A DNA stretch of 64,000 nt from Ruegeria sp. R13_0 (lineage in GTDB: Bacteria; Pseudomonadota; Alphaproteobacteria; Rhodobacterales; Rhodobacteraceae). Shown here piece after piece: positions 28,137 through 36,866 of this stretch; position 1 is the first letter of the stretch, and each line of letters begins with the position of its first letter. The stretch is from positions 61,038-125,037 of the forward strand of contig NZ_JAGHRB010000013.1 of NCBI RefSeq assembly GCF_017743995.1, written 5' to 3'. The notes below the pieces were generated by a model that saw nothing but the letters and a program-made list of their open reading frames with translations, was not told the origin of the DNA and did no database searches. The translations under genes and the position numbers were made by a program.

Positions 28137-29105
28137 TTACTGAATCCAGCCTTTTTCTTTGTAGTACTTCTCGGCACCCGGGTGCAGCGGGGCCGACAGG
28201 CCATCCGCGATCATCTCTTCGGGCTGCAGGTTTGCAAAAGCGGGGTGCAGCTTTTTGAAATCGTCGAAGTTCTCGAAGACCGAGCTGACAACGGCATACA
28301 CAGCGTCGTCCGACACATCTGCCGAGGTGACAAAAGTCGCGCCAACACCGAAGGTGGTGGTGTCACCGTCCGAGCCACGGTACATGCCACCCGGAATGGT
28401 CGCAGTACGGTAGTACGAGTTGCCGTCGATCAGGCCGTCAATCGCGTCGCCAGTGACGTTCACCAGAACGGAATCGCACGCGGTGGTCGCTTCCTGGATC
28501 GAACCCGACGGGTGACCAACAGTGTAGATCATCGCGTCGATCTGGTTGTCGCACAGAGCCGCCGACTGTTCGGCCGCTTTCAACTCGGACGCCAGTTCGA
28601 AGTCGTCCAGAGTCCAGCCCATGGCTTCCAGAACAACGTCCATGGTGCCGCGCTGACCGGAACCGGGGTTGCCGATGTTCACGCGCTTGCCTTTGAGGTC
28701 TTCAAAGCTGGCGATGCCGGAATCAGCACGGGCCACAACGGTGAACGGCTCGGGGTGGACCGAGAACACTGCACGCAGATTTTCGAACGCACCGGCGTCT
28801 TCAAACTTCGATGTGCCGTTATACGCGTGGTACTGCCAGTCGGACTGGGCCACACCAAACTCCAGCTCACCCTCGCGGATGGTGTTGATGTTGTAGACCG
28901 AGCCGCCGGTCGATTCGACCGAGCAACGTACGCCGTGTTCCTTGCGCCCTTTGTTGACCAGACGGCAGATTGCGCCACCGGTGGGATAGTACACGCCGGT
29001 TACGCCTCCTGTACCGATGGTGATGAACTCTTCCGCATAGGCGGCAGGTGCCATCATTGCAGCGGTCACAAACGCGCCGAGGCTAAGCTTGCTGCTGTTT
29101 TTCAT
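28137..29105 (-). CDS. TAXI family TRAP transporter solute-binding protein
   Basis: This 322-residue periplasmic receptor has a Sec signal (cleavage near PAAYA|EEF) and TAXI-family hallmarks: [39 protein letters not shown] and the FGVAQSDW stretch. It binds the solute and delivers it to the fused permease encoded downstream. ATG 29105 follows GGGAG seven bases upstream. It is the first gene of a TAXI-permease-Usp operon. Confidence 0.92.
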   Translation of the reverse strand: MKNSSKLSLGAFVTAAMMAPAAYAEEFITIGTGGVTGVYYPTGGAICRLVNKGRKEHGVRCSVESTGGSVYNINTIREGELEFGVAQSDWQYHAYNGTSKFEDAGAFENLRAVFSVHPEPFTVVARADSGIASFEDLKGKRVNIGNPGSGQRGTMDVVLEAMGWTLDDFELASELKAAEQSAALCDNQIDAMIYTVGHPSGSIQEATTACDSVLVNVTGDAIDGLIDGNSYYRTATIPGGMYRGSDGDTTTFGVGATFVTSADVSDDAVYAVVSSVFENFDDFKKLHPAFANLQPEEMIADGLSAPLHPGAEKYYKEKGWIQ

Positions 29106-29480
29106 TTAAGAACTCCCATTATTTTTTAACTTGGGCGGGAAAAGGCTGACGCCTCCCTTTCGGGACCCGGATTGGGGCCCGCGTTGAGGATTGTGCCGAT
29201 AGGTCAGATCAATCCGCATTGCAACAGGGCCAGCTGTATAGATTTTCCGATATCTCCCAACAGGTCCGAGGTTTCATTCAGATACGCTGAAAGTCAAGGC
29301 CAGCCCGTCAACAGAACGCCTCTCGCGTCAGATATGAGGTTGTTTTCAAATCTTTCCCCATCGCGCGGCAGTTTCTGAGCCATTGGCCCCGCATCGCGAC
29401 AAAACGCATTTTATTCAGAGGATCGCGAGTTTAATGCCTGACTAAGGTGCACATGCGTCTCAAGACATCACCTGAAAAAG
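29106..29480 (-). other. Long intergenic region upstream of the TAXI-TRAP operon
   Basis: These 375 bp lie between the TAXI start and the tRNA terminator. I see no convincing gene on either strand; the open frames present lack ribosome sites and protein-like composition. The region should hold the promoter and any regulator sites of the TRAP operon, but I could not identify a specific one. Confidence 0.4.
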
Positions 29481-29518
29481 AAAAAACAGAGAGCAGGTTC
29501 CCCTAACCCTCTGTTTTT
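29481..29518 (-). terminator. Terminator downstream of tRNA-Leu
   Basis: On the minus strand AAAAACAGAG pairs with CTCTGTTTTT around an 18-base interior, giving a 3' U-rich tail, 5 bp beyond the tRNA 3' end. This is a typical tRNA gene terminator; the A/U-rich stem base extends into a long T run. Confidence 0.7.
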
Positions 29519-29522
29519 ACTT

Positions 29523-29608
29523 TGGTACCCAAGGCCGGACTCGAACCGGCACGGTATCACTACCGGGGGATTTTGAATCCCCTGCGTCTACCATTCCGCC
29601 ACTTGGGC
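29523..29608 (-). tRNA. tRNA-Leu (anticodon CAA)
   Basis: The 86-nt minus-strand sequence folds as a class II tRNA: acceptor GCCCAAG with CTTGGGT, D arm GTGGCGGAATGGTAGAC, anticodon stem GGGGA/TCCCC with loop TTCAAAA (anticodon CAA, reading UUG), a long variable arm, T arm with GGTTCGAGTCC, discriminator A and an encoded CCA. The long variable arm and anticodon identify leucine. Confidence 0.95.
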
Positions 29609-29753
29609 CACGGACACTGGATTAGCGCCCCTGACTGGGAAGGTCCAGAGGCAAAAACACACTGCCCCGTCGATTGTTGGCCGCACGGCAGTTGACCCTC
29701 CCGCACACCCGTGGTTTGCCTGTCGCGACCCAAGACGCGACTGTGAGAGTGTG

Positions 29754-30332
29754 ATGCTGCGATCCCTGTATGACTGGACCATTCGGCTGGCCGAGCACCC
29801 TCATGCCCTATGGGCGCTGGCCGTCGTGGCCTTTATCGAAAGCTCATTCTTTCCGATCCCGCCGGATGTCCTGATGATCCCGATGATTCTGGCGCGCCCC
29901 TCGAAAGCGTGGCTGATTGCAGGCGTGGCCTTGGTGGCTTCGGTTCTGGGCGGCATGCTCGGCTATGCGATTGGTGCTTTTGCATATGAAAGCATCGGAC
30001 AACCCATTCTCGAATCCATGGGCAAGGCTGATGCAATGGAAGAGTTCAACACCCGCTTTAACGATTTCGGCTTCTGGGCGGTGCTGGCTGCCGGTGTGAC
30101 CCCCTTCCCTTACAAGGTGATCACCATCATGTCCGGCTGGACCGGCATGCCGCTGGGCACCTTCATCGCAACATCCATTCTGGCGCGTGCGTTGCGGTTC
30201 TTCCTTGTGGCAGGCCTGCTGTGGAAGTTCGGTGAGCCGATCCGGGACTTCATCGAAAAGCGCCTCGGGCTTATGTTCACCCTGTTCATCATCCTGCTGT
30301 TTGGTGGCTTTCTAGCGGTTAAATATCTATGA
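29754..30332 (+). CDS. DedA/VTT-domain (YqaA-like) membrane protein
   Basis: The 192-residue protein has the VTT (DedA) signature with FIESSFFPIPPDVLMIPMIL near residues 28-47 and FGFWAVLAAGVTPFPYKVI further on; about five hydrophobic segments are present. DedA-family proteins act in membrane lipid carrier (undecaprenyl phosphate) transport and envelope homeostasis. ATG 29754 follows GAGAG; a GTG three bases earlier is an alternative. Its stop overlaps the dsbB start (ATGA). Confidence 0.82.
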   Translation: MLRSLYDWTIRLAEHPHALWALAVVAFIESSFFPIPPDVLMIPMILARPSKAWLIAGVALVASVLGGMLGYAIGAFAYESIGQPILESMGKADAMEEFNTRFNDFGFWAVLAAGVTPFPYKVITIMSGWTGMPLGTFIATSILARALRFFLVAGLLWKFGEPIRDFIEKRLGLMFTLFIILLFGGFLAVKYL

Positions 30333-30796
30333 CAAAACGATCGACTTACGTGATCCTCGCAGCCGGAGGGTCGGCGGCCCTGTTGTTGGGTGCATGGGGG
30401 TTTCAACATATTGGCGGTCTCGCCCCCTGCAAAATGTGCATTTGGCAACGCTATCCCCATGTTGTTGCAGTCGTAATCGGCGCTTTGGCCTTGATGCTAC
30501 CAAAACTCAACCCGCTGCCGCTGATCGGAGCCTTGGCCGCGATAATCACAGCCGGAATTGGCTTTTTCCACGCGGGTGTCGAGCAAGGATGGTGGGAAGG
30601 CCCCTCAACCTGCACCTCCGGCGACATCGGAGGGTTGTCGGCAGAAGAGCTGATGAACCAGATCATGGCAGCCCCGCTGGTGCGATGCGATGAGATTCCG
30701 TGGGAAATGTTTGGTCTGTCCATGGCCGGATGGAACGCAGCCATATCTGCGGTTCTGGTTCTGCTCTGGCTGGCCGCGTGGCGGGCGAAGGCTTAA
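30329..30796 (+). CDS. dsbB: Disulfide bond formation protein DsbB
   Basis: The 155-residue, four-helix membrane protein has the two redox cysteine pairs: C34-K-M-C37 after the first helix and C95/C120 in the second periplasmic loop. It reoxidises DsbA by passing electrons to quinone. The first pair sits in APCKMCIWQRYPH, the DsbB signature. It is coupled to the upstream DedA-type gene and shares the tetramer TTAA with the convergent HNH gene's stop. Disulfide supply is also relevant to the cytochrome c maturation genes at 51-55 kb. Confidence 0.88.
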   Translation: MTKRSTYVILAAGGSAALLLGAWGFQHIGGLAPCKMCIWQRYPHVVAVVIGALALMLPKLNPLPLIGALAAIITAGIGFFHAGVEQGWWEGPSTCTSGDIGGLSAEELMNQIMAAPLVRCDEIPWEMFGLSMAGWNAAISAVLVLLWLAAWRAKA

Positions 30797-31380
30797 GCCT
30801 CGTCCAGTTCCGCGTCCCAATAGAGGAAGTCGATCCAGCTGTCATGCAGGTGGTTCGGCGGGAATTTCCGTCCAATATTGCGCAAGGCCTCCGCATCGGG
30901 CTGACGCGGTGGTTTGCGCAGGTTCATGCCTGCCTGACGCAGCGACTTGGAACCTTTGCGCAGGTTACATGGGCTGCACGCGGCAACCACGTTCTGCCAG
31001 CTCGTTACCCCTCCGGCGGCGCGCGGCACCACATGGTCAAAGGTCAGGTTGTCCCGGCTTCCGCAATACTGGCAGCGGAATTCATCCCTCAGAAATAAAT
31101 TAAAGCGCGTGAAGGCCACGCGCTTTCTGGGTTTTACATAGTCTTTGAGGACAACCACCGACGGTATTCGGATCTCGGTGCTCGGGCTGCGGACCACTTC
31201 GTCATATTCAGCCACGATGTCGACCCTGTCCAACCAGGCCGCCTTGACCGCCTCCTGCCACGGCCACAGAGACAAGGGATAGTAGGATAAAGGGCGGTAA
31301 TCGGCATTCAAAACCAAGGCCGGATGCTGTTTGAGCATACCCGGTTCTCTTACAAAATCGGTCCTGAAGTCTCCGTCCAT
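30793..31380 (-). CDS. HNH endonuclease domain protein
   Basis: The 195-residue protein carries a zinc-bound HNH domain with CQYCG, the core [13 protein letters not shown] and the [13 protein letters not shown] end, preceded by a region with [20 protein letters not shown]. That arrangement is the common chromosomal HNH protein of alphaproteobacteria, not a mobile homing enzyme as far as context shows. ATG 31380 has AGGAG about 10 bases upstream; a longer frame to 31563 runs into non-coding sequence. Biological role unknown. Confidence 0.85.
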   Translation of the reverse strand: MDGDFRTDFVREPGMLKQHPALVLNADYRPLSYYPLSLWPWQEAVKAAWLDRVDIVAEYDEVVRSPSTEIRIPSVVVLKDYVKPRKRVAFTRFNLFLRDEFRCQYCGSRDNLTFDHVVPRAAGGVTSWQNVVAACSPCNLRKGSKSLRQAGMNLRKPPRQPDAEALRNIGRKFPPNHLHDSWIDFLYWDAELDEA

Positions 31381-31593
31381 CACAGAATCGCTCCTCGCTC
31401 TCAGCTGCCCGTTTGTGACACCAGAGCGGAGAGCACCCGCTCCGGCCTTAAGATAACTATATATCGTGTTAAAACTCTGACAAGCCCTGAGTTTCCACAA
31501 TATGTCGCCGACTGGGTAAGCCGAATCCGTAACAGACAGATGACAGTTATCCACAGGTTGCACACAGCGTGTTTTGCAGGCTATGGCGGAGGT

Positions 31594-32199
31594 ATGAGCT
31601 GGTTCATTCGATTCAACAAACCCTTTGACGTGCTGCCACAGTTCACCGACCGCGCAAACGCCGAGTCGCCGCGCAGCACCCTGTCGGATTTCATCGATCT
31701 GCCCGGCGTCTATCCCGCCGGTCGGTTGGACCGTGACAGCGAAGGGCTGATCTTGCTGACCGACAATGGCAAGCTGCAGGCGCAGATATCAGACCCAAAA
31801 CACAAGATGGCGAAAACCTATTGGGTGCAGGTCGAAGGCGAGCCGGACATGGCGGCCCTCAAGGCCCTGCGCGACGGTGTCGAGTTGAAGGAAGGCCTGA
31901 CCCGCCCCGCCAAAGTACGCCAGATTGATGAGCCCGAAGACCTCTGGCCCCGTACGCCTCCGATACGAGAACGCAAGACCGTGCCGGACAGTTGGATCGA
32001 GCTGACGATTCGCGAGGGCAAGAACAGGCAGGTGCGCCGGATGACAGCGGCTGTTGGCTTGCCGACCCTGCGTTTGATCCGCTATCGCATCGGGGATTGG
32101 ACGCTTGAAGGGCTCAGGACGGGTCAGTGGGACAGCCTGCCGACGCCGCAGATACAGGCTACGGCTCAGCGCAAACGGGATCGACGCCCCCGACGGTGA
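31594..32199 (+). CDS. rluE: 23S rRNA pseudouridine synthase RluE-like
   Basis: This 201-residue enzyme has the RsuA/RluE family catalytic motif [18 protein letters not shown] (catalytic Asp in RLD), the opening [16 protein letters not shown] typical of RluE, and the late [11 protein letters not shown]. It isomerises a uridine of 23S rRNA (position 2457 in E. coli). No S4 domain is present, as in RluE. I choose ATG 31594 by homology; GGAGG sits only a base or two before it, an unusually short spacing, so the real initiation site could differ. The C-terminal tail is very basic. Confidence 0.85.
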   Translation: MSWFIRFNKPFDVLPQFTDRANAESPRSTLSDFIDLPGVYPAGRLDRDSEGLILLTDNGKLQAQISDPKHKMAKTYWVQVEGEPDMAALKALRDGVELKEGLTRPAKVRQIDEPEDLWPRTPPIRERKTVPDSWIELTIREGKNRQVRRMTAAVGLPTLRLIRYRIGDWTLEGLRTGQWDSLPTPQIQATAQRKRDRRPRR

Positions 32200-32231
32200 C
32201 AGACCAAGCGGGCCGGGCTAAACTGAACTGC

Positions 32232-32657
32232 ATGAAGGTGACACCCGAGATACCGGCCCCCTCTGCCATCTTGGAAGCGGCGCTTTATGTCGATGATCTG
32301 GACGCCGCCGAACGGTTCTACGGTGAGGTTCTGGGGCTGGAAAAGATACAGCGCATTGAGGACCGCCACGTGTTCTTTCGGGTCGGAGCCTCTGTTCTGC
32401 TGATATTCAATCCTGAAAAGACCCAGCAGTCACCTCTGAACGCAGACCTGCCTGTCCCTCCGCACGGCGCGCTTGGGCCGGGGCATGTGTGCCTCGTCCT
32501 GACGCGGGATGAGATGGCTGCAATGCGAAAGCATCTGCTGGATTGGAACGTCCCCCTGGATGCCGAGTTCGATTGGCCAAACGGCGCGCGGTCCCTTTAC
32601 GTGCGCGATCCTGCCGGGAATTCAGTCGAATTTGCCGAAGGGCACCTTTGGGCCTGA
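32232..32657 (+). CDS. VOC (glyoxalase/dioxygenase) family protein
   Basis: The 141-residue protein shows the paired beta-alpha-beta-beta-beta modules of the vicinal oxygen chelate fold: ILEAALYVDDLDAAERFYGEVLGL and SLYVRDPAGNSVEFAEG. The likely metal ligands H near GPGHVCLVL and E near VEFAE are visible. Members include glyoxalases, dioxygenases and resistance proteins; the substrate cannot be stated. ATG 32232 lies 32 bp after rluE. Confidence 0.8.
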   Translation: MKVTPEIPAPSAILEAALYVDDLDAAERFYGEVLGLEKIQRIEDRHVFFRVGASVLLIFNPEKTQQSPLNADLPVPPHGALGPGHVCLVLTRDEMAAMRKHLLDWNVPLDAEFDWPNGARSLYVRDPAGNSVEFAEGHLWA

Positions 32658-32662
32658 AATCG

Positions 32663-32965
32663 TCAGCGCAAAGGCTGCTTTTCCCCACCCACAACGCGAT
32701 AGATCTCGCTTGAGACTACACCGACCTCAGCCAATATGGCTTGGAACGCCGTCATATGCGGGGCGGCGAAATGCGCCTCTAGCGACGCTTGATCCTGCCA
32801 TTCCTCATAGACTCGGAAAAGGTTCGCATGGCCCAGAACCCGGCTGAACTCATAGATCACGCAGCCTGGTTCTTTCACGGTTTCCGCGACCATCACCCTT
32901 GCAGCCTCAGCCGCCTTGTCCACGTGATCGGCCGAGACTTCGACGGTTCCAGTGACAATCAACAT
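32663..32965 (-). CDS. ABM-domain (antibiotic biosynthesis monooxygenase) family protein
   Basis: The 100-residue protein has the dimeric ferredoxin-like ABM fold with VTGTVEVSADHVDKAAEA, EPGCVIYEFSRV and FRVYEEWQDQASLEAHF. Relatives include quinol monooxygenase YgiN and haem-degrading enzymes; this one is too generic to place. It overlaps the end of the GNAT gene by 7 bp and is last in a four-gene minus-strand operon. Confidence 0.82.
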   Translation of the reverse strand: MLIVTGTVEVSADHVDKAAEAARVMVAETVKEPGCVIYEFSRVLGHANLFRVYEEWQDQASLEAHFAAPHMTAFQAILAEVGVVSSEIYRVVGGEKQPLR

Positions 32966-33462
32966 GCGTTGCCCTTTCCAAGATCAAAGCGTTTCGAAAT
33001 TCGATTGACCGGTGTGCCATCCCGCAGTGGGCGGCCATAGTCCACAGAATAGTCTTCGAACCCCATTTTTCCGTAGTAGCCAAGGCCCGGCGCATTGTCC
33101 GCGCGTATGGTGGCGTTGATCGCCTTGAACCCCAAGGCCGCCGCAGTTTTCGAGGTTTCTTGAAACAACGAACGCCCTGCGCCGCGCAACGGAGGATTGC
33201 GCCGGGTGAAGGTGGCTACATCTGCGCAATCCTCGGGCAGTGCATCATGGGTGCCCAACCACTGAAATCCGGCCACCGCGCCTTGGTCGTCCAAAGCGAC
33301 GTGGCAGCAGATCTTATCGACCCCGGTCAGATAGCTTTCTGCAAACAACGCCTCCGAAAACGGAATTTCATGTGCGGTTGTCCCACCCGCCGCGATGATA
33401 TCGTTGAGGATGCGGCAGGCGTCGGCCACATCCTCGGGCATCATGGGGCGAACCGCAATCAC
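32959..33462 (-). CDS. GNAT family N-acetyltransferase
   Basis: The 167-residue protein begins IAVRPMMPEDVADACRIL and has acetyl-CoA-site features (RRNPPLRGAGRSLFQET) and a conserved end, NAPGLGYYGKMGFEDY, resembling phosphinothricin-type acetyltransferases. The start is GTG 33462, two bases after the esterase stop; this coupling and the N-terminal beta strand favour it over ATG 33444. The substrate is unknown. Confidence 0.8.
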   Translation of the reverse strand: MIAVRPMMPEDVADACRILNDIIAAGGTTAHEIPFSEALFAESYLTGVDKICCHVALDDQGAVAGFQWLGTHDALPEDCADVATFTRRNPPLRGAGRSLFQETSKTAAALGFKAINATIRADNAPGLGYYGKMGFEDYSVDYGRPLRDGTPVNRISKRFDLGKGNAC

Positions 33463-33464
33463 AG

Positions 33465-34130
33465 CTACAGGCTCAGCTTGTCGCGCATGAAGGCCAGCGC
33501 CACGCTCAGGCCGTCCGGCGCGATGCCGTGGCCGGTGCCGTTCATGACATGGGCGTAGATCTCTTTGAAATCCGCCGCTTGCAGGGCCTCGGCCGCCTCA
33601 GGCAAAGACTGCGGAGGCACCACGTCATCGGCATCACCATGGACCAGCAGGATCGGCATCCGGCTGACGGTTTCATCCGGCAACAAATCAGGTTCCAGCA
33701 AACGGCCCGAAAAGGCGACGATCCCAGCGACCGGGTCCTCACGGCGCGGGGCGACGTGCAGGCTCATCATCGTGCCTTGGCTGAACCCGAACAGTACGAC
33801 CTGCTCGGGCAGTACGTCTTCGTCCACCATCAGCGCGTCGAGGAAGGCGTTGAAGTCGTCGCTTGCCATCTCCATGCCGCGCCGCGCTTCTTCCTCGGAC
33901 GAGCCGTCGATCCACGGGATTGGGAACCACTGAAACCCGTTCGGCATTCCGGGAATCTGCTCCGGCGCATCGGGGGCTACGAACAGCGTGTCGGGCAAAT
34001 GCTCGCCCAGCGGGTCGGCAAGGCCCAACAGATCGGCCCCGTTCGCCCCATAGCCGTGTACGAACACCACGACCGAGCGTGTGTCGCCCGAAACCGGCTC
34101 TTTCCTGAGCGCGTTCAAAACCCGTGTCAT
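33465..34130 (-). CDS. Carboxylesterase/phospholipase (alpha/beta hydrolase, YpfH-like)
   Basis: This 221-residue enzyme belongs to the phospholipase/carboxylesterase family. The catalytic triad is S117 in GFSQG, D168 in HGDADDVVP and H201 in GTGHGI; the oxyanion region is FVHGYGANG. No signal peptide, so cytoplasmic. ATG 34130 has AAGGGA upstream and overlaps the glycosylase stop by four bases. Natural ester unknown. Confidence 0.85.
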   Translation of the reverse strand: MTRVLNALRKEPVSGDTRSVVVFVHGYGANGADLLGLADPLGEHLPDTLFVAPDAPEQIPGMPNGFQWFPIPWIDGSSEEEARRGMEMASDDFNAFLDALMVDEDVLPEQVVLFGFSQGTMMSLHVAPRREDPVAGIVAFSGRLLEPDLLPDETVSRMPILLVHGDADDVVPPQSLPEAAEALQAADFKEIYAHVMNGTGHGIAPDGLSVALAFMRDKLSL

Positions 34131-34759
34131 CTGATCCCTTCTCTTTGCTTGGCCACCCGGTAATAGGCCCACAAAACCCGCGCCGCAACCGACCGCCACG
34201 GAGACCAGGCCTCTGCCATCTGCCTGAGTTCCTTGTCCGTTGGACGTTTGGGTAGATCATAGAGAACGCGCGCAGCCTCTTGCAGGGCCAGATCGCCCGG
34301 AGCGATCACATCCGCGCGGCCCAGTGAAAACATGGCGTAGATCTCGGCTGTCCAGACACCGATGCCGGACACTTCGGTCAGGGTCGAGATGACCTCTACA
34401 TCAGGCGCGTCGCGTAACGCCTTGTAATCAATGCGTGCTTCGGCCAATGCACGGGCATAGCGGATCTTCTGGCGGCTTAGCCCGACGGCCCTCAAATCCT
34501 CATTAGTCGCCCACATGATCTTGCGCGGGCCGGTCAGTTTCGCCTCCTGCATCCGTTTCCAGATCGCATTGGCTGAAGCCACGCTGACCTGCTGGCTGAC
34601 GATTGCGCTCAACAATTGCGCAAAACCATCCGGTTTACGACGCAGAGGCAGCGGCCCCGTCTGTTCCATCGCATAGGCCATACGCGGACAGGATTGGGCC
34701 AGCCACTCGGCCCCTTCGGACACACAGGCGTTGGTTTCGATGATGCGTCCGACGGACAT
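34127..34759 (-). CDS. DNA-3-methyladenine glycosylase II (AlkA-like HhH-GPD)
   Basis: The 210-residue protein has the helix-hairpin-helix (EVSGIGVWTAEIYAMFSLG) and the GPD-type catalytic aspartate, D156 in APGDLAL. It removes alkylated bases such as 3-methyladenine in base-excision repair. There is no N-terminal Ada-like or AraC domain. ATG 34759 has GGAG eight bases upstream. It leads a four-gene operon (glycosylase, esterase, GNAT, ABM) and is divergent from an MFS transporter. Confidence 0.87.
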   Translation of the reverse strand: MSVGRIIETNACVSEGAEWLAQSCPRMAYAMEQTGPLPLRRKPDGFAQLLSAIVSQQVSVASANAIWKRMQEAKLTGPRKIMWATNEDLRAVGLSRQKIRYARALAEARIDYKALRDAPDVEVISTLTEVSGIGVWTAEIYAMFSLGRADVIAPGDLALQEAARVLYDLPKRPTDKELRQMAEAWSPWRSVAARVLWAYYRVAKQREGIR

Positions 34760-34856
34760 GTGCGCTCCGGTGTTTTGGGTCACTTGCACGTTAGGGCGCT
34801 TTGCCGCGTATGCAACCCGCTTGTGCAAGCCGCAGATCGCCGATACGCATGGCGTC

Positions 34857-36083
34857 ATGACTGTGATTTCAGAGACACCGAACGACCATCAGGCCAAGCG
34901 CAACGTTGCAGTCCTTGTGGCCGCGCAAGCTGTTCTGGGTGCACAGATGCCGATGATGTTCATTGTCGGAGGGCTGGCCGGCCAATCGCTGGCGACAAAC
35001 GCCTGCCTTGCGACGCTGCCCATATCGCTCATCGTTTTGGGATCGATGCTGGCGGCCACGCCTATCTCTGCGATCATGCAACGCTGGGGCCGCCGCGCCG
35101 GGTTTCTGGTCGGAACAACCGCCGGTGCGCTTGGCGGTTTGATCGGAGCATATGGTCTGTATCTGGGCTCTTTCCCGGTTTTCCTGATCGGTAGCCTGCT
35201 GACCGGCATCTACATGAGCGCGCACGGATTTTACCGTTTTGCGGCGGCTGACACAGCAACGGACGCGTTCCGGCCCAAAGCGATTTCCTATGTGATGGCG
35301 GGTGGTTTGGTTGCCGCACTTTTGGGGCGTCAGATCGTAGTTATGACCTCAACCGCGTACGTCATACCATTTCTTGGCACGTACATTGCAGTTATTGCGC
35401 TAAACGTCATTGGCTCAGCCCTGTTTTTCTTTCTCAACATTCCTAAACCCGAAAAACCCAAGGAAGATGCACCCAAAGGTCGGACCCGACTTGAAATGCT
35501 AAAAACCCCACGCATCGCCGTCGCCGTTATCTGCGCAATGGTGTCCTACGCCTTGATGAACCTCGTGATGACCTCGACACCTTTAGCCGTCATGGGATGT
35601 GGGTTTGGTATTGAAGACGCTTCAAATGTAGTTATGGCCCACGTGTTCGCCATGTATGTCCCTAGCTTCTTCACCGGTCATATGATTGCCCGTTTCGGAG
35701 TCGAAAAGACCGTGGCACTCGGCCTTTTCATTCTGGGTGGCGCAGGCTTGGTCGCACTGCAGGGCATTGAGCTTGAAAACTTTTTCTTTGCCCTGATTCT
35801 GCTGGGGATCGGTTGGAATTTCGGATTTATCGGTGCAACTACCATGTTGACAGAGTCTCACGACGTCAGCGAGCGTGGCCGGATGCAGGGCATGAACGAC
35901 CTTCTGGTGTTTGGCGGAGTGACCTTTGCCTCGCTGGCCTCGGGTGGGTTGATGAACTGTTCGGGTGGGTCACCGGTCGAAGGGTGGACGGCTGTGAACC
36001 TTGCCATGGTCCCCCTGCTCACACTGGCCGGAGGCGCACTGTTGTGGCTGGTCATGCGCCCGGCCGAGCCGGACACCGCCTGA
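34857..36083 (+). CDS. MFS transporter
   Basis: The 408-residue protein has twelve predicted membrane helices in two halves with a cytoplasmic loop (IPKPEKPKEDAPKGRTR) between. The QRWGRRAGFLVGTTAGALGG stretch is the family's motif A-like loop. The substrate is unknown; relatives in roseobacters are annotated only as MFS. ATG 34857 lies 97 bp from the divergent glycosylase start. Its stop abuts that of the NDUFAF6-like gene (TGATCA). Confidence 0.85.
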   Translation: MTVISETPNDHQAKRNVAVLVAAQAVLGAQMPMMFIVGGLAGQSLATNACLATLPISLIVLGSMLAATPISAIMQRWGRRAGFLVGTTAGALGGLIGAYGLYLGSFPVFLIGSLLTGIYMSAHGFYRFAAADTATDAFRPKAISYVMAGGLVAALLGRQIVVMTSTAYVIPFLGTYIAVIALNVIGSALFFFLNIPKPEKPKEDAPKGRTRLEMLKTPRIAVAVICAMVSYALMNLVMTSTPLAVMGCGFGIEDASNVVMAHVFAMYVPSFFTGHMIARFGVEKTVALGLFILGGAGLVALQGIELENFFFALILLGIGWNFGFIGATTMLTESHDVSERGRMQGMNDLLVFGGVTFASLASGGLMNCSGGSPVEGWTAVNLAMVPLLTLAGGALLWLVMRPAEPDTA

Positions 36084-36866
36084 TCACCAACGGCCCGTGC
36101 TGGCGGTCCACATCAGAGATAACCTGCGCCCGATTTCCCCCTGCGCCAGATCCCCGCGCGCGACCCGCGCGGGATTGGCCAGAACCTTCCGCAAAACCCA
36201 CTCAGCCTGCCATCCGGCATAGAGCGCTGGGCGAGCGGCGCGGGAAACCTCAGATCGCCTGCTGCGTGCGGACTTCAACCGCCTCAGCGCAGTGTCTGCC
36301 AACGCGCGTACTCCGTCTTCAGTGCCGTCGAGCAGTGGAATCCGCCCTCGGGCCTCCAGTTCCGGAATGGCCCGAAACCAATTCGCGACGCCGACCGCAT
36401 AGCCGAAATCTCGCAAAACGCCCTCATCCGCAGCCCCGAGGGATTGCGCAGCAACTACCATCAATGTGCCAGCGCTTTGGTCGATGTAGTTCTCGAAATG
36501 CTCAGTATCTTCAAACGGATCTCGATAGATATCCCACCGCCTGACAGCCACATATTCATCCAGCAAACCGGCCAGATGTGGCGACAACACGCGGGACAGA
36601 GGGGTCACCACCTCATGCCGCCGCACCTGTTGCCCTTCGGCAATTTCCTGCAGCGCATCACGCCACCATTGCAGGCGCATTTCGGCAATCATCGCCTCTT
36701 GCGTAACCCAGGGCGCGCGCGCGATTTCGGCATTCAGCGCATAGATCGGAAACAGAACGGCCCGCGCTTCGACGGGGGACGCCATGGTGGCAAGAAACCG
36801 GTCCGGATCGGCCTTTTGTACAAGGGCCGCGCAAGCCTTTACGTCGTCGTCAAAGACGGCAGTCAC
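36084..36866 (-). CDS. Squalene/phytoene synthase-family protein, NDUFAF6-like (catalytic motifs lost)
   Basis: The 260-residue protein has the squalene/phytoene synthase fold, but neither aspartate-rich motif is present: the first is replaced by YALNAEIAR (residues 42-50) and the second by GVANWFRAIPELEARGRIP. The block EMRLQWWRDAL (62-72) instead matches the mitochondrial complex I assembly factor NDUFAF6. It is therefore more likely an assembly factor than a prenyl-transfer enzyme. It starts at GTG 36866, overlapping the cimA stop by four bases (GTGA), so the two are translationally coupled. Confidence 0.78.
   Translation of the reverse strand: MTAVFDDDVKACAALVQKADPDRFLATMASPVEARAVLFPIYALNAEIARAPWVTQEAMIAEMRLQWWRDALQEIAEGQQVRRHEVVTPLSRVLSPHLAGLLDEYVAVRRWDIYRDPFEDTEHFENYIDQSAGTLMVVAAQSLGAADEGVLRDFGYAVGVANWFRAIPELEARGRIPLLDGTEDGVRALADTALRRLKSARSRRSEVSRAARPALYAGWQAEWVLRKVLANPARVARGDLAQGEIGRRLSLMWTASTGRW

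Noticed and set aside
30793..31380. HNH nuclease as part of a mobile or defence system
   Set aside because: The neighbours are dsbB and rluE, with no restriction, toxin or integrase genes, and the layout is the common chromosomal HNH protein.
31547..31555. Perfect DnaA box TTATCCACA between the HNH and rluE genes
   Set aside because: One isolated 9-mer is expected about once in every two windows of this size by chance; there is no cluster of boxes, AT-rich unwinding element or dnaA/dnaN-type gene, so it is not an origin.
36084..36866. Phytoene or squalene synthase
   Set aside because: Both catalytic Asp-rich motifs are missing and no isoprenoid genes are near.
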